Source: CAZAYP01 sp964489425 [NCBI: uncultured Verrucomicrobiota bacterium]
GTDB taxonomy: Bacteria; Verrucomicrobiota; Kiritimatiellia; RZYC01
Direction of reading: 5' to 3'
Assembly (NCBI GenBank): GCA_964489425.1
Contig: CAZAYP010000010.1
Location: 1 to 64,000, forward strand
DNA length: 64,000 bases
The notes below the pieces were generated by a model. That model was not told the origin of the DNA and did no database searches. It saw only the letters and a program-made list of their open reading frames with translations. Below, piece by piece: positions 17,270 through 25,491 of this stretch. Numbering within the stretch: the first letter of the stretch is position 1; every line of letters begins with the position of its first letter. A program made the translations under genes and the position numbers.

Positions 17270-17779
17270 TTACACTTGGTCAAATTTGGCTGTTTTCCAG
17301 TTCCATTCGAGGGCCGTCATCAACTGTTTGCTGGTGCGGCGGATGCGGGCGGCCAAGATCGCGCTAAGATTGCGCAGGAGCGCGCAGCCCAACTTGGGGT
17401 CCTCTTGAATAGCTTGGTCCCATTCAGCCGGATCGATCATCAGCAGTTCGCTGTCTTGGGTTGCGATGGCATCTGCGGACCGCGGCTGGGCGTCAACCAG
17501 GGGGAACTCGCCCATTATTTCGCCTGGCCCAAATTTTACGACCACCGGGTTGAAGGGCACGTGGGCGACCTGTTCCTCCAGAATGTGACAGCGCACGCCA
17601 AGTTCGCCATGCAGAATAATATACACTTGGCGCGTCCTGTCACCCTCCTTGAATATGCAGGATCGCGTGGAGACCTTCAACACGGTGCACCGGTTCGCGA
17701 ACGCGGCCACCACCTCAGGCGCCATCCCCGCAAACAGCTTGCAGCGCAACAACACACGCAACTGGTCATCGTTCAACAT
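17270..17779 (-). CDS. Cyclic-nucleotide-binding domain protein
   Basis: A 169-residue Crp-like sensor domain without helix-turn-helix. The ligand cassette is seen as FGPGEIMGEFPLVDAQPRSA, with GE and R-S in the expected places, preceded by the beta-roll IFKEGDRTRQVYIILHGELG. A good ribosome site (AGGAGA) lies 6 bases before the ATG. It converges on pfaD, so the Pfa-like locus is bounded on both sides by proteins of this kind. The C-terminal helix is longer than in the protein at 3369-3827, ending in an unusual Trp-containing tail. Likely a cytoplasmic adaptor responding to a cyclic nucleotide; the target is unknown. Confidence 0.8.
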   Translation of the reverse strand: MLNDDQLRVLLRCKLFAGMAPEVVAAFANRCTVLKVSTRSCIFKEGDRTRQVYIILHGELGVRCHILEEQVAHVPFNPVVVKFGPGEIMGEFPLVDAQPRSADAIATQDSELLMIDPAEWDQAIQEDPKLGCALLRNLSAILAARIRRTSKQLMTALEWNWKTAKFDQV

Positions 17780-18230
17780 AAGTATCTCCTAAAATTTCCC
17801 ACACTTTGGGGGACAGCTTCTTGTAGCCATGTTAATAAAGTTGACCCCAAAGAACAATGCTATATTTCCGGCGCCCGGCGAGCGCAAGGTCCCCAATGGC
17901 CAACGAGAGCAGGGGTGCGGCTGATGCGGCCGAATGAGCCGCGGGGGCAAGGTTCCTATCGTGACCAATCCTGCCGCGGCGCCAGACAAGGGTGCCTGTC
18001 TGTAGCGGTTGGGACCTTGGCTGTTTGCATCAGGAGCAAGTGACATGTTGCGCCTTTATGCTTGTGTCCCGGCGGCCCCGGATATACATAAACATCAAGA
18101 GTTGTTTCCCGGCGCAGGCGAATATCCTGCGGGTTACGACTCATGGCAATAAGGTGGTGGACAAAAAGTATGGCCCTTTTTCAACTCCAAGGGTTTTAAA
18201 TAGGCCTCGGGGAAAACCGCGTAGCGGCCC
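17780..18230. other. 450-bp intergenic region upstream of the hydrogenase operon
   Basis: It separates the divergent cNMP-binding gene from echA. Small frames on both strands lack ribosome sites and family-like sequence, so I call no gene. A TTGACC at 17841 and TATATT at 17861 are too close (14 bases) for a convincing promoter. The region should contain promoters for both flanking units, but I cannot place them. Confidence 0.5.
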
Positions 18231-20129
18231 ATGAAGTTGATGTTGTTTTTAATGTTGTTCCCGTTGGTGCCGGCGGCGCTGCTGCTGCGGGCCCGCTCGG
18301 CCGCCCTGCGCCGGGCGGTGGTGCTGGGCGCGGTGGCGCTGATCATGGGAGCCTGCGTCATGCTGGCGGCGTCCCAGGCGCGCGCGGGCCAGCAGTATTT
18401 CAGCTTTGCCACGCCCCTGGCGGAACACCTGGTCATGATCGCGGAGATCGGGCTGGCCGGCGTGTTCCTGTTCGTGTGCCGGCGGCTGCCGCTGCGCCGG
18501 GCGTGGATCCCGCTGCTGGTGGTGGCCCAGTACGCGCCGGTCATCTATTTTGAATTATCCGGCCAGTTCCCGGAGGCGCGGCAGAGCCTGTTCCTGGACA
18601 ACCTGGCGATCCTGATGGCGCTGGTCATCGGCATCGTGGGCGGATGCATCACGATCTACACGCTGGGGTACATGAAGCGCTACCATGCGGAGCATCCGGA
18701 CATCCCGGACCGCACGCACCAGTTCCTGGCTGCGGTGTTCCTCTTTTTCTCGGCCATGTTCGGGATCGTGTTTTCCAACAACCTGGCGTGGATCTACTTT
18801 GCGTGGGAAGTCACCACGCTGTGCTCGTTCCTGATGATTGGGTACGCGCGCACGGAAGAGGCGGTCCACAACTCGTTCCGCGCGCTGTGGATGCTGCTGC
18901 TGGGCGGCCTGGCGTTCGCCGTGGCGCTGATCATGATGGCGTTCACCCCCGGGATCCAGACGATCGAGTTGGGCCAGCTCATCCTAAAGAATAAGGCCGT
19001 GGTGCTGTGGCCGGTCGTGCTGCTGTGCTTTGCGGGCATGAACAAGGCCGCGCAGTTCCCCTTTTCCCAGTGGCTGCTGGGCGCGATGGTGGCGCCCACG
19101 CCGTCGTCGGCCCTGCTGCACTCCAGCACCATGGTCAAGGCGGGCGTGTACCTGTGCCTGCGCTGCGCGCCCGTGCTGCACGACACGACCAGCGGCCTGG
19201 TGGTGGCGCTGATTGGCGGCATCACCTTTGTCATGGCCTCGGCCCTGGCCTGCGGCCAAAGCCACGGCAAAAAAATCCTGGCCTATTCCACGATCGCCAA
19301 CCTCGGGCTGATCGTCCTCTGCGCCGGCGTGGGGTCGGAGCAGGCCCTGTGGGCCGGCGCCATGCTGATCGTGTTCCACGCGGTGGCCAAGGCGCTGATG
19401 TTCCTGTGCGTGGGCGTGGTGGACCAGCAGCTCGGCAGCCTGGACGTGGAAGACATGTGGGGCCTGGTCAACCGCATGCCGGCCGTGGGCACGATGATGA
19501 TCATCGGCATGGCGGGTATGTTCCTGGCGCCGTTCGGCATGCTGATCAGCAAGTGGGCGGTGCTGGAAGCGCTCGCCCTCCGCAACCCGCTGCTGGCGAT
19601 CTTTGTCATCTTCGGCGGCTCGCTGATGATGTATTTCTGGGGCAAATGGATGGGCACGCTGGTGGCCCATTACCGCGAGTACCAGGGCGAACAGGCCGGC
19701 ATCCCCGCCAGCCAGTGGCTGGGCCTGGGCGCGCTGGCCGCGCTCACCATCGGGGTGTGCCTGCTGTTCCCGGTCACGGCGGTGCGCCTGGTGCAACCGT
19801 ACGTGGAGTCCGTGTATCCCGCGTTCCAGCACGACCCGATCATGTCGCACGATCACCTGGTGATGATCTTCCTCATGCTGAGCTTCGCGCTGGTGCTGCC
19901 GTTCGGGTTCCTGGTGCACTGGCGCAAGGTGCGCCGCGTCATGCCCTACCTGGCCGGCGCCAACTCCGGCGGGCAGGACGAGTTTACCGACGCCATGGGC
20001 CAGCCGCGCGCGTGGCGGCCGGCGAACTACTACCTGGGCGCGTACATGAGCGAGGGGCGCCTGCTGCCCCTGACCAACCTGGCCACGGGCGTGCTGTGGC
20101 TGATCCTCGCCAGGGGGCCGCTGGCATGA
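18231..20129 (+). CDS. echA: Ech hydrogenase subunit A (NuoL/MrpA-like proton-pumping membrane subunit)
   Basis: A 632-residue, very hydrophobic protein with about 14-16 membrane segments, of the proton-conducting antiporter-like family (NuoL/M/N, MrpA/D, HyfB, EchA). The conserved core FAWEVTTLCSFLMIGY provides the buried Glu, and GAMVAPTPSSALLHSSTMVKAG carries the channel Lys and the His/Ser-rich broken-helix segment. It probably moves protons or sodium ions across the inner membrane, coupled to ferredoxin oxidation and hydrogen formation by the peripheral arm. First gene of a tightly overlapping six-subunit ech operon; its TGA overlaps the echB ATG. The ribosome site before ATG 18231 is weak. 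Confidence 0.9.
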   Translation: MKLMLFLMLFPLVPAALLLRARSAALRRAVVLGAVALIMGACVMLAASQARAGQQYFSFATPLAEHLVMIAEIGLAGVFLFVCRRLPLRRAWIPLLVVAQYAPVIYFELSGQFPEARQSLFLDNLAILMALVIGIVGGCITIYTLGYMKRYHAEHPDIPDRTHQFLAAVFLFFSAMFGIVFSNNLAWIYFAWEVTTLCSFLMIGYARTEEAVHNSFRALWMLLLGGLAFAVALIMMAFTPGIQTIELGQLILKNKAVVLWPVVLLCFAGMNKAAQFPFSQWLLGAMVAPTPSSALLHSSTMVKAGVYLCLRCAPVLHDTTSGLVVALIGGITFVMASALACGQSHGKKILAYSTIANLGLIVLCAGVGSEQALWAGAMLIVFHAVAKALMFLCVGVVDQQLGSLDVEDMWGLVNRMPAVGTMMIIGMAGMFLAPFGMLISKWAVLEALALRNPLLAIFVIFGGSLMMYFWGKWMGTLVAHYREYQGEQAGIPASQWLGLGALAALTIGVCLLFPVTAVRLVQPYVESVYPAFQHDPIMSHDHLVMIFLMLSFALVLPFGFLVHWRKVRRVMPYLAGANSGGQDEFTDAMGQPRAWRPANYYLGAYMSEGRLLPLTNLATGVLWLILARGPLA

Positions 20130-20989
20130 GCCCGGGGCTGGCCATCGTGCTGTTCGTGGTCCTGGCGCCGCTGGCCGGCGGCCTGCTGGCGGGCCTGGAC
20201 CGGATCGTCACCGCGCGCATGCAGGGGCGCTACGGCCCGCCCGCGCTGCAGCCGTTCTTCGACGTGTTCAAGCTGTGCGAGAAGCAGAACATCGTGGTCA
20301 ACCGCGCGGCCGGCTACTTCCTGTTTTGCTTTGTCGTGTTCCTGCTGTTCAGCGGCAGCATCTTTTTCGCGGGCGACGACCTGCTGATGGCCGTGTTCGC
20401 CATGGCCGTGGCGGACATGTTCCTGGTGATGTCCGCCTGCAGCGTGTACACGCCCTACGCCCATATCGGCGCGCAGCGCGAGCTGCTGCAGGTGGTGGCG
20501 GCCGAGCCCATGCTGCTGCTGACCGCCGTGGGCCTGTACGCGGTCACCGGCAGCTTCGACGTCGGCGCCATGCTCGCGCCCGGCCAACTGCCGGCGGTCC
20601 TGTACCTGCCCGGCGTGTTCGTGGGCCTGGTCTACGTGCTGACGATCAAGCTGCGCAAGTCGCCGTTTGATCTGTCCACCTCGCACCACGCGCACCAGGA
20701 ACTGGTCAAGGGGCTGACGACCGAGCTGTCGGGCCGCACCCTGGCGATGTTCGAGGTGGCCCACTGGTACGAAACCATCCTGCTGCTGGGCTTTGTCTTC
20801 CTGCTGTGGGGCCAGTGGCCGCTGCTGGGCCTGGTGGTGGTCGCGGCGGTCTACTTCCTGGAAGTGCTCATCGACAACACCCACGCGCGGTTCCGCTGGC
20901 AATGGACCACCCAATCCGCGTGGCTCGCGGCCCTGGTCCTGGGCGGCGGCAACCTGCTCCTCCTGTACTGGCTGCGACCCCACCCCTGA
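20126..20989 (+). CDS. echB: Ech hydrogenase subunit B (NuoH-like membrane subunit)
   Basis: A 287-residue NuoH/HycD/EchB-type membrane protein with about eight transmembrane segments. It contains GLDRIVTARMQGRYGPPALQPFFDVFKL near the N-terminus (a strong signature of this family) and a cytoplasmic loop with KSPFDLSTSHHAHQELVKG and SGRTLAMFE, which line the interface with the NuoB- and NuoD-like subunits. It anchors the catalytic arm to the membrane and takes part in coupling electron transfer to ion movement. ATG 20126 overlaps the echA stop (ATGA). Confidence 0.93.
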   Translation: MSPGLAIVLFVVLAPLAGGLLAGLDRIVTARMQGRYGPPALQPFFDVFKLCEKQNIVVNRAAGYFLFCFVVFLLFSGSIFFAGDDLLMAVFAMAVADMFLVMSACSVYTPYAHIGAQRELLQVVAAEPMLLLTAVGLYAVTGSFDVGAMLAPGQLPAVLYLPGVFVGLVYVLTIKLRKSPFDLSTSHHAHQELVKGLTTELSGRTLAMFEVAHWYETILLLGFVFLLWGQWPLLGLVVVAAVYFLEVLIDNTHARFRWQWTTQSAWLAALVLGGGNLLLLYWLRPHP

Positions 20990-20997
20990 GCCATGCC

Positions 20998-21438
20998 ATG
21001 CCTTTCCTGAAAAAATCACCCTGGATCCTGCACTACGACGGCTCAAGCTGCAACGGCTGCGACATCGAGGTGCTGGCCTGCCTCACGCCCATGTACGACA
21101 TCGAGCGCTTCGGCGCGATCAACACCGGCAACCCCAAGCACGCCGACATCCTCCTGCTCACCGGCGCCATCAACCACCAGAACCAGGACGTTGTGAAGAT
21201 CCTGTACCACCAGATGCCCGAGCCCAAGGTGGTCATGGCCGTGGGCATCTGCGCCACCAGCGGCAACTTCTTTCGCGAGTGCTACAACACCCTCGGCGGC
21301 GCCGACCAGGTCGTGCCCGTGGATGTCTACGTGCCCGGCTGCGCCGTGCGGCCGGAGGCGATCATCGACGGCGTGGTCCTCGCCCTCCAGAAACTGGAAG
21401 AGAAGCGCAAGGCGTTTAATCCCGAGATGAACCGGTGA
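20998..21438 (+). CDS. echC: Ech hydrogenase subunit C (NuoB-like small subunit)
   Basis: A 146-residue small subunit carrying the proximal [4Fe-4S] cluster. Ligand cysteines are visible in SSCNGCDIEVLAC, VGICATSGNFF and VPGCAVRPEAI, the pattern shared by NuoB and group 4 hydrogenases. It passes electrons from the ferredoxin-like EchF to the NiFe site in EchE. Start ATG 20998 gives MPFLKKSPW; a longer upstream frame overlaps echB and is rejected. Its TGA overlaps the GTG of an embedded toxin-like gene, so echC is separated from echD by a two-gene toxin-antitoxin insert. Confidence 0.93.
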   Translation: MPFLKKSPWILHYDGSSCNGCDIEVLACLTPMYDIERFGAINTGNPKHADILLLTGAINHQNQDVVKILYHQMPEPKVVMAVGICATSGNFFRECYNTLGGADQVVPVDVYVPGCAVRPEAIIDGVVLALQKLEEKRKAFNPEMNR

Positions 21439-21764
21439 ACTTGCCGCCCACCACGTTGCGCGCAGTTCGAATGGCGGCCCGCCACCGGATCCTTTTTTTG
21501 CCCCACGCCGTGCGGCAAATGGCCCGGCCAGAAAGGATGATCAGCCGGGCCGAAGTTCGGCGGGTCATTTTTCACGGCGAGGTTATCGAAGAGTATCCAC
21601 GGGATCGGCGGGGCGTGAGCTGCCTTTTGCTCGGGCGGGGAGACGGCCAGCGCCCGATTCATGTGGTCTGCGCCCCCAAGGACGAATACCTGGCGGTGAT
21701 CACGGCCTACGTGCCAACGCCCGACGAATGGGAACAAGATTGGAAAACGAGGAGCCGGTCATGA
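21435..21764 (+). CDS. DUF4258-type toxin-like protein embedded in the ech operon
   Basis: A 109-residue basic protein resembling DUF4258 proteins: an N-terminal helix with HAVRQMARPERMISRAEVRRVI, then EVIEEYPRD, a strand LLLGRG, and RPIHVVCAPKDEYLAVITAY. This small RelE/BrnT-like fold is usually paired with a YgiT-type zinc-finger antitoxin, as here. GTG 21435 overlaps the echC stop (GTGA), and the gene ends in an ATGA overlap with the antitoxin, so expression is coupled to hydrogenase translation. ATG 21471 is an alternative start that fits the usual DUF4258 length better. Probably an RNase or translation inhibitor by family; activity here is not shown. Confidence 0.75.
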   Translation: MNLPPTTLRAVRMAARHRILFLPHAVRQMARPERMISRAEVRRVIFHGEVIEEYPRDRRGVSCLLLGRGDGQRPIHVVCAPKDEYLAVITAYVPTPDEWEQDWKTRSRS

Positions 21765-21973
21765 AGTGTCATTTTTGTAACGGTAAACTCAAAAGAGGCG
21801 TAGCGCCACTGGACTTGGAACGTAACGGATACCGCCTGCATTTTGATCGCCTGCCGGCTTGGGTTTGCCCGCAGTGTGGCGAAGCCTTTTTCGACGAACC
21901 GGAAGTGGACTGTGTCCAAAAGGTTGTTAAGAATATTGACAAGCACACAGCAGCCCTGCTTGCGCCCGCATGA
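21761..21973 (+). CDS. YgiT/MqsA-type zinc-finger antitoxin
   Basis: A 70-residue protein starting MKCHFCNGKL and containing a second Cys pair in WVCPQCGEAFFDE, the two CxxC knuckles of the YgiT-type zinc finger. This is the N-terminal toxin-binding half of MqsA; the DNA-binding HTH half of full MqsA is absent, as in many DUF4258 partners. ATG 21761 overlaps the toxin stop and the gene's own stop overlaps the echD ATG at 21970. With the upstream DUF4258 gene it forms a complete type II-like module placed seamlessly between echC and echD. Confidence 0.82.
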   Translation: MKCHFCNGKLKRGVAPLDLERNGYRLHFDRLPAWVCPQCGEAFFDEPEVDCVQKVVKNIDKHTAALLAPA

Positions 21974-22428
21974 GCGAATACCAGGAAACCATCGTCATCG
22001 CGCCCGACGCCCTGCTGGAGCAGGCGCGCCAGCGGCTGGCGTCCGGCCACCGGCTGGTGCAGATCTGCTGCACGCGCCTGGAGCAGGCGCTGCAGCTCAC
22101 CTACTCGTTTGACCGCGACTACCACCTGTTTCACCTGCGCCTGGAGGTGGGCGGCGAGGCCCCGGCCCTGCCCAGCCTGAGCAACCTCAGCCCGGCGGCC
22201 TTCACCTACGAGAACGAGATCCACGACTTGTTCGGCGTCACGTTCAGCGGGCTCAACCCGGACTACAAGGGCCGGTTCTACCGCATGGCCGCCCAGTTCC
22301 CCTGGCGCAACCTGCCTGCGGCCAAATCCACGGCGCCGGCGCCGGCGCCAGCCCCTGCCACGCCATCGCCCACCCCGCCCACGACCCCCGCCGCCCCCGC
22401 GCCCGCCGCCCCCGGAGGCGCGCCATGA
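21970..22428 (+). CDS. echD: Ech hydrogenase subunit D (NuoC-like)
   Basis: A 152-residue NuoC/HycE-N-like subunit. The family core is SFDRDYHLFHLRLEV and FTYENEIHDLFGVTFSGLNPDYKGRFYRMA (key residues ENE-HDLFG). It is a peripheral subunit that packs on the catalytic EchE. After residue 115 it has an Ala/Pro-rich tail of about 35 residues not needed for the fold and unusual for EchD; EchF has a similar tail. Translationally coupled to the antitoxin upstream and to echE downstream by ATGA-type overlaps. Confidence 0.9.
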   Translation: MSEYQETIVIAPDALLEQARQRLASGHRLVQICCTRLEQALQLTYSFDRDYHLFHLRLEVGGEAPALPSLSNLSPAAFTYENEIHDLFGVTFSGLNPDYKGRFYRMAAQFPWRNLPAAKSTAPAPAPAPATPSPTPPTTPAAPAPAAPGGAP

Positions 22429-23507
22429 GCGGCCGGCGCACGGTCATCCCGTTCGGCCCGCAGCACCCGGTGCTGCCGGAGCCGATCCACCTGGACCTGG
22501 TGATCGAGGACGAGCTGGTGGTCGAAGCCATCCCCTCGCTGGGCTTTGTCCACCGCGGGCTGGAAAGCCTGGTCTCCAAAAAAGACATCCACCAGATGGT
22601 ATACGTGGCGGAACGGATCTGCGGGATCTGCAGCATGATCCACGGGCTCGGGTTCTGCCAGGCGGTGGAGGAAATCGCCGGCGTCGCAGTGCCGGAGCGG
22701 GCGAAATTCCTGCGGGTCATGTGGAGCGAGATGTCGAGGATCCACAGCCACCTGCTGTGGCTGGGGCTGGCCGCGGACGCGGCCGGGTTCGAAAGCCTGT
22801 TCATGCACTGCTGGCGCGTGCGCGAGGCGATCCTCGACGTGGTCGAGGAAACCACCGGCGGCCGGGTGATCTTCGATGCCTCCAAGATCGGCGGCGTACG
22901 CAAGGACATCGACGCCGACACCCTGCCGCGGATCCTCGCCCGGCTGGCGGAGATCGAGGAGGATTACCGCCCGATCGCCGCAGTGTTCCGCGACGACTAC
23001 TCCATGCGCCACCGGTTCGCGGGCGTGGGCGTGATGACGCGCGACGACGCGTACCGGCTGGGCGCGGTCGGGCCGTGCGCGCGCGGCAGCGGCCACGCCA
23101 CGGACACGCGGCTGCTGGGTTACGCGGCCTATGGCGCGCTGCGCGTGGAGCCCGTGGTGGAGACCGACGGCGACTGCCAGGCCCGCGCCATGGTGCGCGT
23201 GCGCGAGGTGCACCAGGCGTTCGACCTGATCCGCCAGGCTGCGGCCAAGCTGCCGGCCGGGCCGATCGAGGTCAAGGTGACCGGCAAGCCGCAGGGCGAA
23301 TATTTTGCGCGGCTGGAGCAGCCGCGCGGCGAGGTGCTGTATTACGTCAAGGGCAACGGCACCAACTTCCTCGACCGGTTCCGGGTGCGCACGCCCACCT
23401 TTGCCAACATCGCGCCCCTGGTGCACATGCTGGCCGGGTGCCAGCTCGCGGACGTGCCGGTGATCATCCTGTCCATTGACCCCTGCATCAGCTGCACGGA
23501 ACGGTGA
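22425..23507 (+). CDS. echE: Ech hydrogenase subunit E, [NiFe] catalytic large subunit
   Basis: The hydrogen-evolving/consuming catalytic subunit of a group 4 [NiFe]-hydrogenase, 360 residues. Both nickel-binding motifs are intact: RICGIC with Cys65 and Cys68 and, at the extreme C-terminus, DPCISCTER with Cys354 and Cys357. The protein ends right after the second motif (Arg360), so, as in some Ech enzymes, there is almost no C-terminal extension for a maturation protease to remove. Intact Cys motifs distinguish it from the NuoD subunit of complex I. Length and the six-gene set match Ech (group 4e). No maturation (hyp) genes are in this window. Confidence 0.95.
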   Translation: MSGRRTVIPFGPQHPVLPEPIHLDLVIEDELVVEAIPSLGFVHRGLESLVSKKDIHQMVYVAERICGICSMIHGLGFCQAVEEIAGVAVPERAKFLRVMWSEMSRIHSHLLWLGLAADAAGFESLFMHCWRVREAILDVVEETTGGRVIFDASKIGGVRKDIDADTLPRILARLAEIEEDYRPIAAVFRDDYSMRHRFAGVGVMTRDDAYRLGAVGPCARGSGHATDTRLLGYAAYGALRVEPVVETDGDCQARAMVRVREVHQAFDLIRQAAAKLPAGPIEVKVTGKPQGEYFARLEQPRGEVLYYVKGNGTNFLDRFRVRTPTFANIAPLVHMLAGCQLADVPVIILSIDPCISCTER

Positions 23508-23515
23508 GGTGACGC

Positions 23516-23917
23516 ATGCGCCGCTGGCCTTTCATGAAGATGACGCGGACGGTGACCCAGGCCCTGCTGGGGCCATCGGCCTGCCGGATGTACCCGGTGC
23601 AGCCGGGCAAGGTTTACCCCAACACGCGCGGCCGCATCGAAATGGATGCCGCCAAGTGCATCCTGTGTTCAATCTGCGCCAAGAAATGCCCCACCGGTGC
23701 GCTGCGCGTCGACCGGCCCGGCCACACGTGGGAGATCGACCGGTTCCTGTGCATCCAGTGCGGGGCCTGCGCCGAAGCCTGCCCCAAGAAGTGCCTGACC
23801 CTGGTCAACCAGTACACGGCCCCGGCCCTGCAGCGCACCAAGGACGCCGTGCATGTCGAGGGCCCGCCGCCGCCCCCCCCCAAGCCGGCCGCCCCGCCCG
23901 CGACCGCGGCCGCCTGA
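23516..23917 (+). CDS. echF: Ech hydrogenase subunit F (2x[4Fe-4S] ferredoxin-like)
   Basis: A 133-residue polyferredoxin subunit with two classical [4Fe-4S] motifs, CILCSICAKKCP and CIQCGACAEACP, which receive electrons from soluble ferredoxin and pass them to EchC. A Pro/Ala tail after residue 112 resembles that of EchD. Last gene of the ech operon, 8 bases after echE. The operon order A-B-C-(toxin-antitoxin)-D-E-F equals the canonical echABCDEF apart from the insertion. Confidence 0.93.
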   Translation: MRRWPFMKMTRTVTQALLGPSACRMYPVQPGKVYPNTRGRIEMDAAKCILCSICAKKCPTGALRVDRPGHTWEIDRFLCIQCGACAEACPKKCLTLVNQYTAPALQRTKDAVHVEGPPPPPPKPAAPPATAAA

Positions 23918-24016
23918 TTTTTTGGTCAACCGCCGGCCACAAGATACCGCGCGACCTGCTGGTTCAGCAGGCCGCAAACATAAGCCAAATCATCCCGCGC
24001 GGGCCCGGGGCTTGCG

Positions 24017-24223
24017 TCACCACAGCCGGGGATTGGCTTGTTGTCGGCGCCATTGCTCATAAATCTCCCATGTGGCGGCCCGGAAAACAAACCCCCGGGG
24101 CCGGGGGAATGGATTCAAATGGTTCAAGCACTGGATCAGCCGAACCGCACGGCGATGATTGCCCACCAGGTCCACGACGGCCACAGGCCGCGCCCGCCCA
24201 ACCGTTTTTTGCGCTTCGTGCAT
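24017..24223 (-). pseudogene. Possible gene remnant downstream of echF
   Basis: The 415 bases between echF and the serine hydrolase contain no convincing complete gene. On the minus strand a 68-residue frame has a coherent C-terminal half (TWEIYEQWRRQQANPRLW, then stop), amphipathic and Trp-rich, while its N-terminal half (RPVAVVDLVGNHRRAV) lacks a start context. It may be the C-terminal end of a decayed gene. I do not recognise a family, and chance openness in high-GC DNA is a real alternative. Confidence 0.2.
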
Positions 24224-24333
24224 TAGCCATACCTATTGGATAGGCGGATATCCTATTCAGCATGGATCGGGGTGTCAATTACGCGCACGCCCGGTGGCGC
24301 GCGCCCTAGCCCTCCGCACCCTGAGACGCACGG

Positions 24334-25491
24334 TCAGTCGTCACCGTCGTCGTCCTCTTCCACCTCCTCGTCGAATCCGTCATCCCCGTCATCCTTGCCA
24401 TCCCACAGGACTTCCAAGAGCTCATCGAAGTCCGCGTCGTCGGTATTGGATAACAGGATGATGGCGTCGCCGCGGGCCGGGCAGTAGCGGATTTCGGTGG
24501 AGACGCCCGCCTCGCCGCCGTCATGGGAAAACTCCTTGCCGTCTTGGGAATATATGTTCAGGCCGATCCACTCGCCATCCTCGGCCGCGGCCTGACGGGT
24601 CTCGAACTCGCGGATCGAAGCCGGCGTCAGCACCTGCGCGCCGTCCCGCTCGCCGCGGCCCAGGAGCATCTGCAGGAAGCGCGCCAGATCGTGCACAGAC
24701 GAGCGCAGCGAGCCGCTGGGATAGTCGTTGAAGCTGTAAAGGCCGTAGGGCTCCCCGTCCTCGTCACAGGGCATGGCCACCGGGGTGCCCTTGGGCAGCT
24801 CGCGGTAAAACCAGCGGGTACGCTTCATGCCGAGGGGCTCAAAAAACTCCTGGTTGCAATACTCGTTGAACGGCAGGTCCGCGGCCTTCTCGATCACCAG
24901 CGCAGCCAGCGCGGCGCCCAGGTTGGCGTACTCGAATCGGCGGCCGGGCGGGCTCTTTTTCAGCCAGTAGGCGCCCCGGCGGTATTCCGGGCCACTCGGG
25001 AGCAGCGCCGCGCGCACGGTATCCTCCAGGGACTGGTCCGGGTCCAGCGCGGGATAGTCCTCCACTTCCTCGTCCGATGCATCCTTGATCCCCGCCCGGT
25101 GGGTCAGCAACTGGCGCAGGGTTATTTTCTTTTGGGGGAACCAGGGGTGACGCAGCTTGAAGCCCAGGTATCGCGAGATGTCGGCGTCGAGGTCCAGCTT
25201 CCCCTGTTCCACGAGTTTCAAGGCCGCGAGCGCAACAAACGGCTTGGAAACCGAGGCCAGCATGTAATCCGTGTCCGGCGTGGCGCGCAGATCTTTTTCG
25301 CGGTCGGCATACCCGTAGCCCGCGGCCAGCACCAGCCGGCCGCCGCGGATGACGCCCACGGCAACGGACTCGACGTTGTTATCCTCCAGCCAGTCGGCGA
25401 CCAGCGCATCGATCTTGCGCGGCCCGCCGTCCGCCCACGCCCCCGGCATGGAGGCCAACGCCAACAGACCCATCCACCACCAAGACCTCAT
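24334..25491 (-). CDS. Secreted class C beta-lactamase-like serine hydrolase
   Basis: A 385-residue penicillin-binding-protein-like hydrolase (PBP4*/esterase EstB/class C fold). An N-terminal signal peptide (MRSWWWMGLLALASMPGAWA) directs export. Catalytic motifs: SVSK in LASVSKPF, the YAN triad in FEYANLG, and HDGG as the third motif. The C-terminus is a strongly acidic tail of about 20 Asp/Glu/Gly residues, unusual for this fold. ATG 25491 is chosen over a longer upstream frame because GGGAGGG lies 6 bases before it and the signal peptide starts there. Family members are D-Ala-D-Ala peptidases, esterases or aminohydrolases; the substrate cannot be assigned. Its ATG overlaps the stop of an upstream broken methyltransferase gene. 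Confidence 0.85.
   Translation of the reverse strand: MRSWWWMGLLALASMPGAWADGGPRKIDALVADWLEDNNVESVAVGVIRGGRLVLAAGYGYADREKDLRATPDTDYMLASVSKPFVALAALKLVEQGKLDLDADISRYLGFKLRHPWFPQKKITLRQLLTHRAGIKDASDEEVEDYPALDPDQSLEDTVRAALLPSGPEYRRGAYWLKKSPPGRRFEYANLGAALAALVIEKAADLPFNEYCNQEFFEPLGMKRTRWFYRELPKGTPVAMPCDEDGEPYGLYSFNDYPSGSLRSSVHDLARFLQMLLGRGERDGAQVLTPASIREFETRQAAAEDGEWIGLNIYSQDGKEFSHDGGEAGVSTEIRYCPARGDAIILLSNTDDADFDELLEVLWDGKDDGDDGFDEEVEEDDDGDD

Noticed and set aside
17956-18234. Small genes in the gap before echA
   Set aside because: Short frames on both strands without ribosome sites or recognisable sequence.
22425-23507. Complex I NuoD instead of a hydrogenase
   Set aside because: Both nickel-binding Cys motifs are intact, and the six-subunit gene order is that of Ech.
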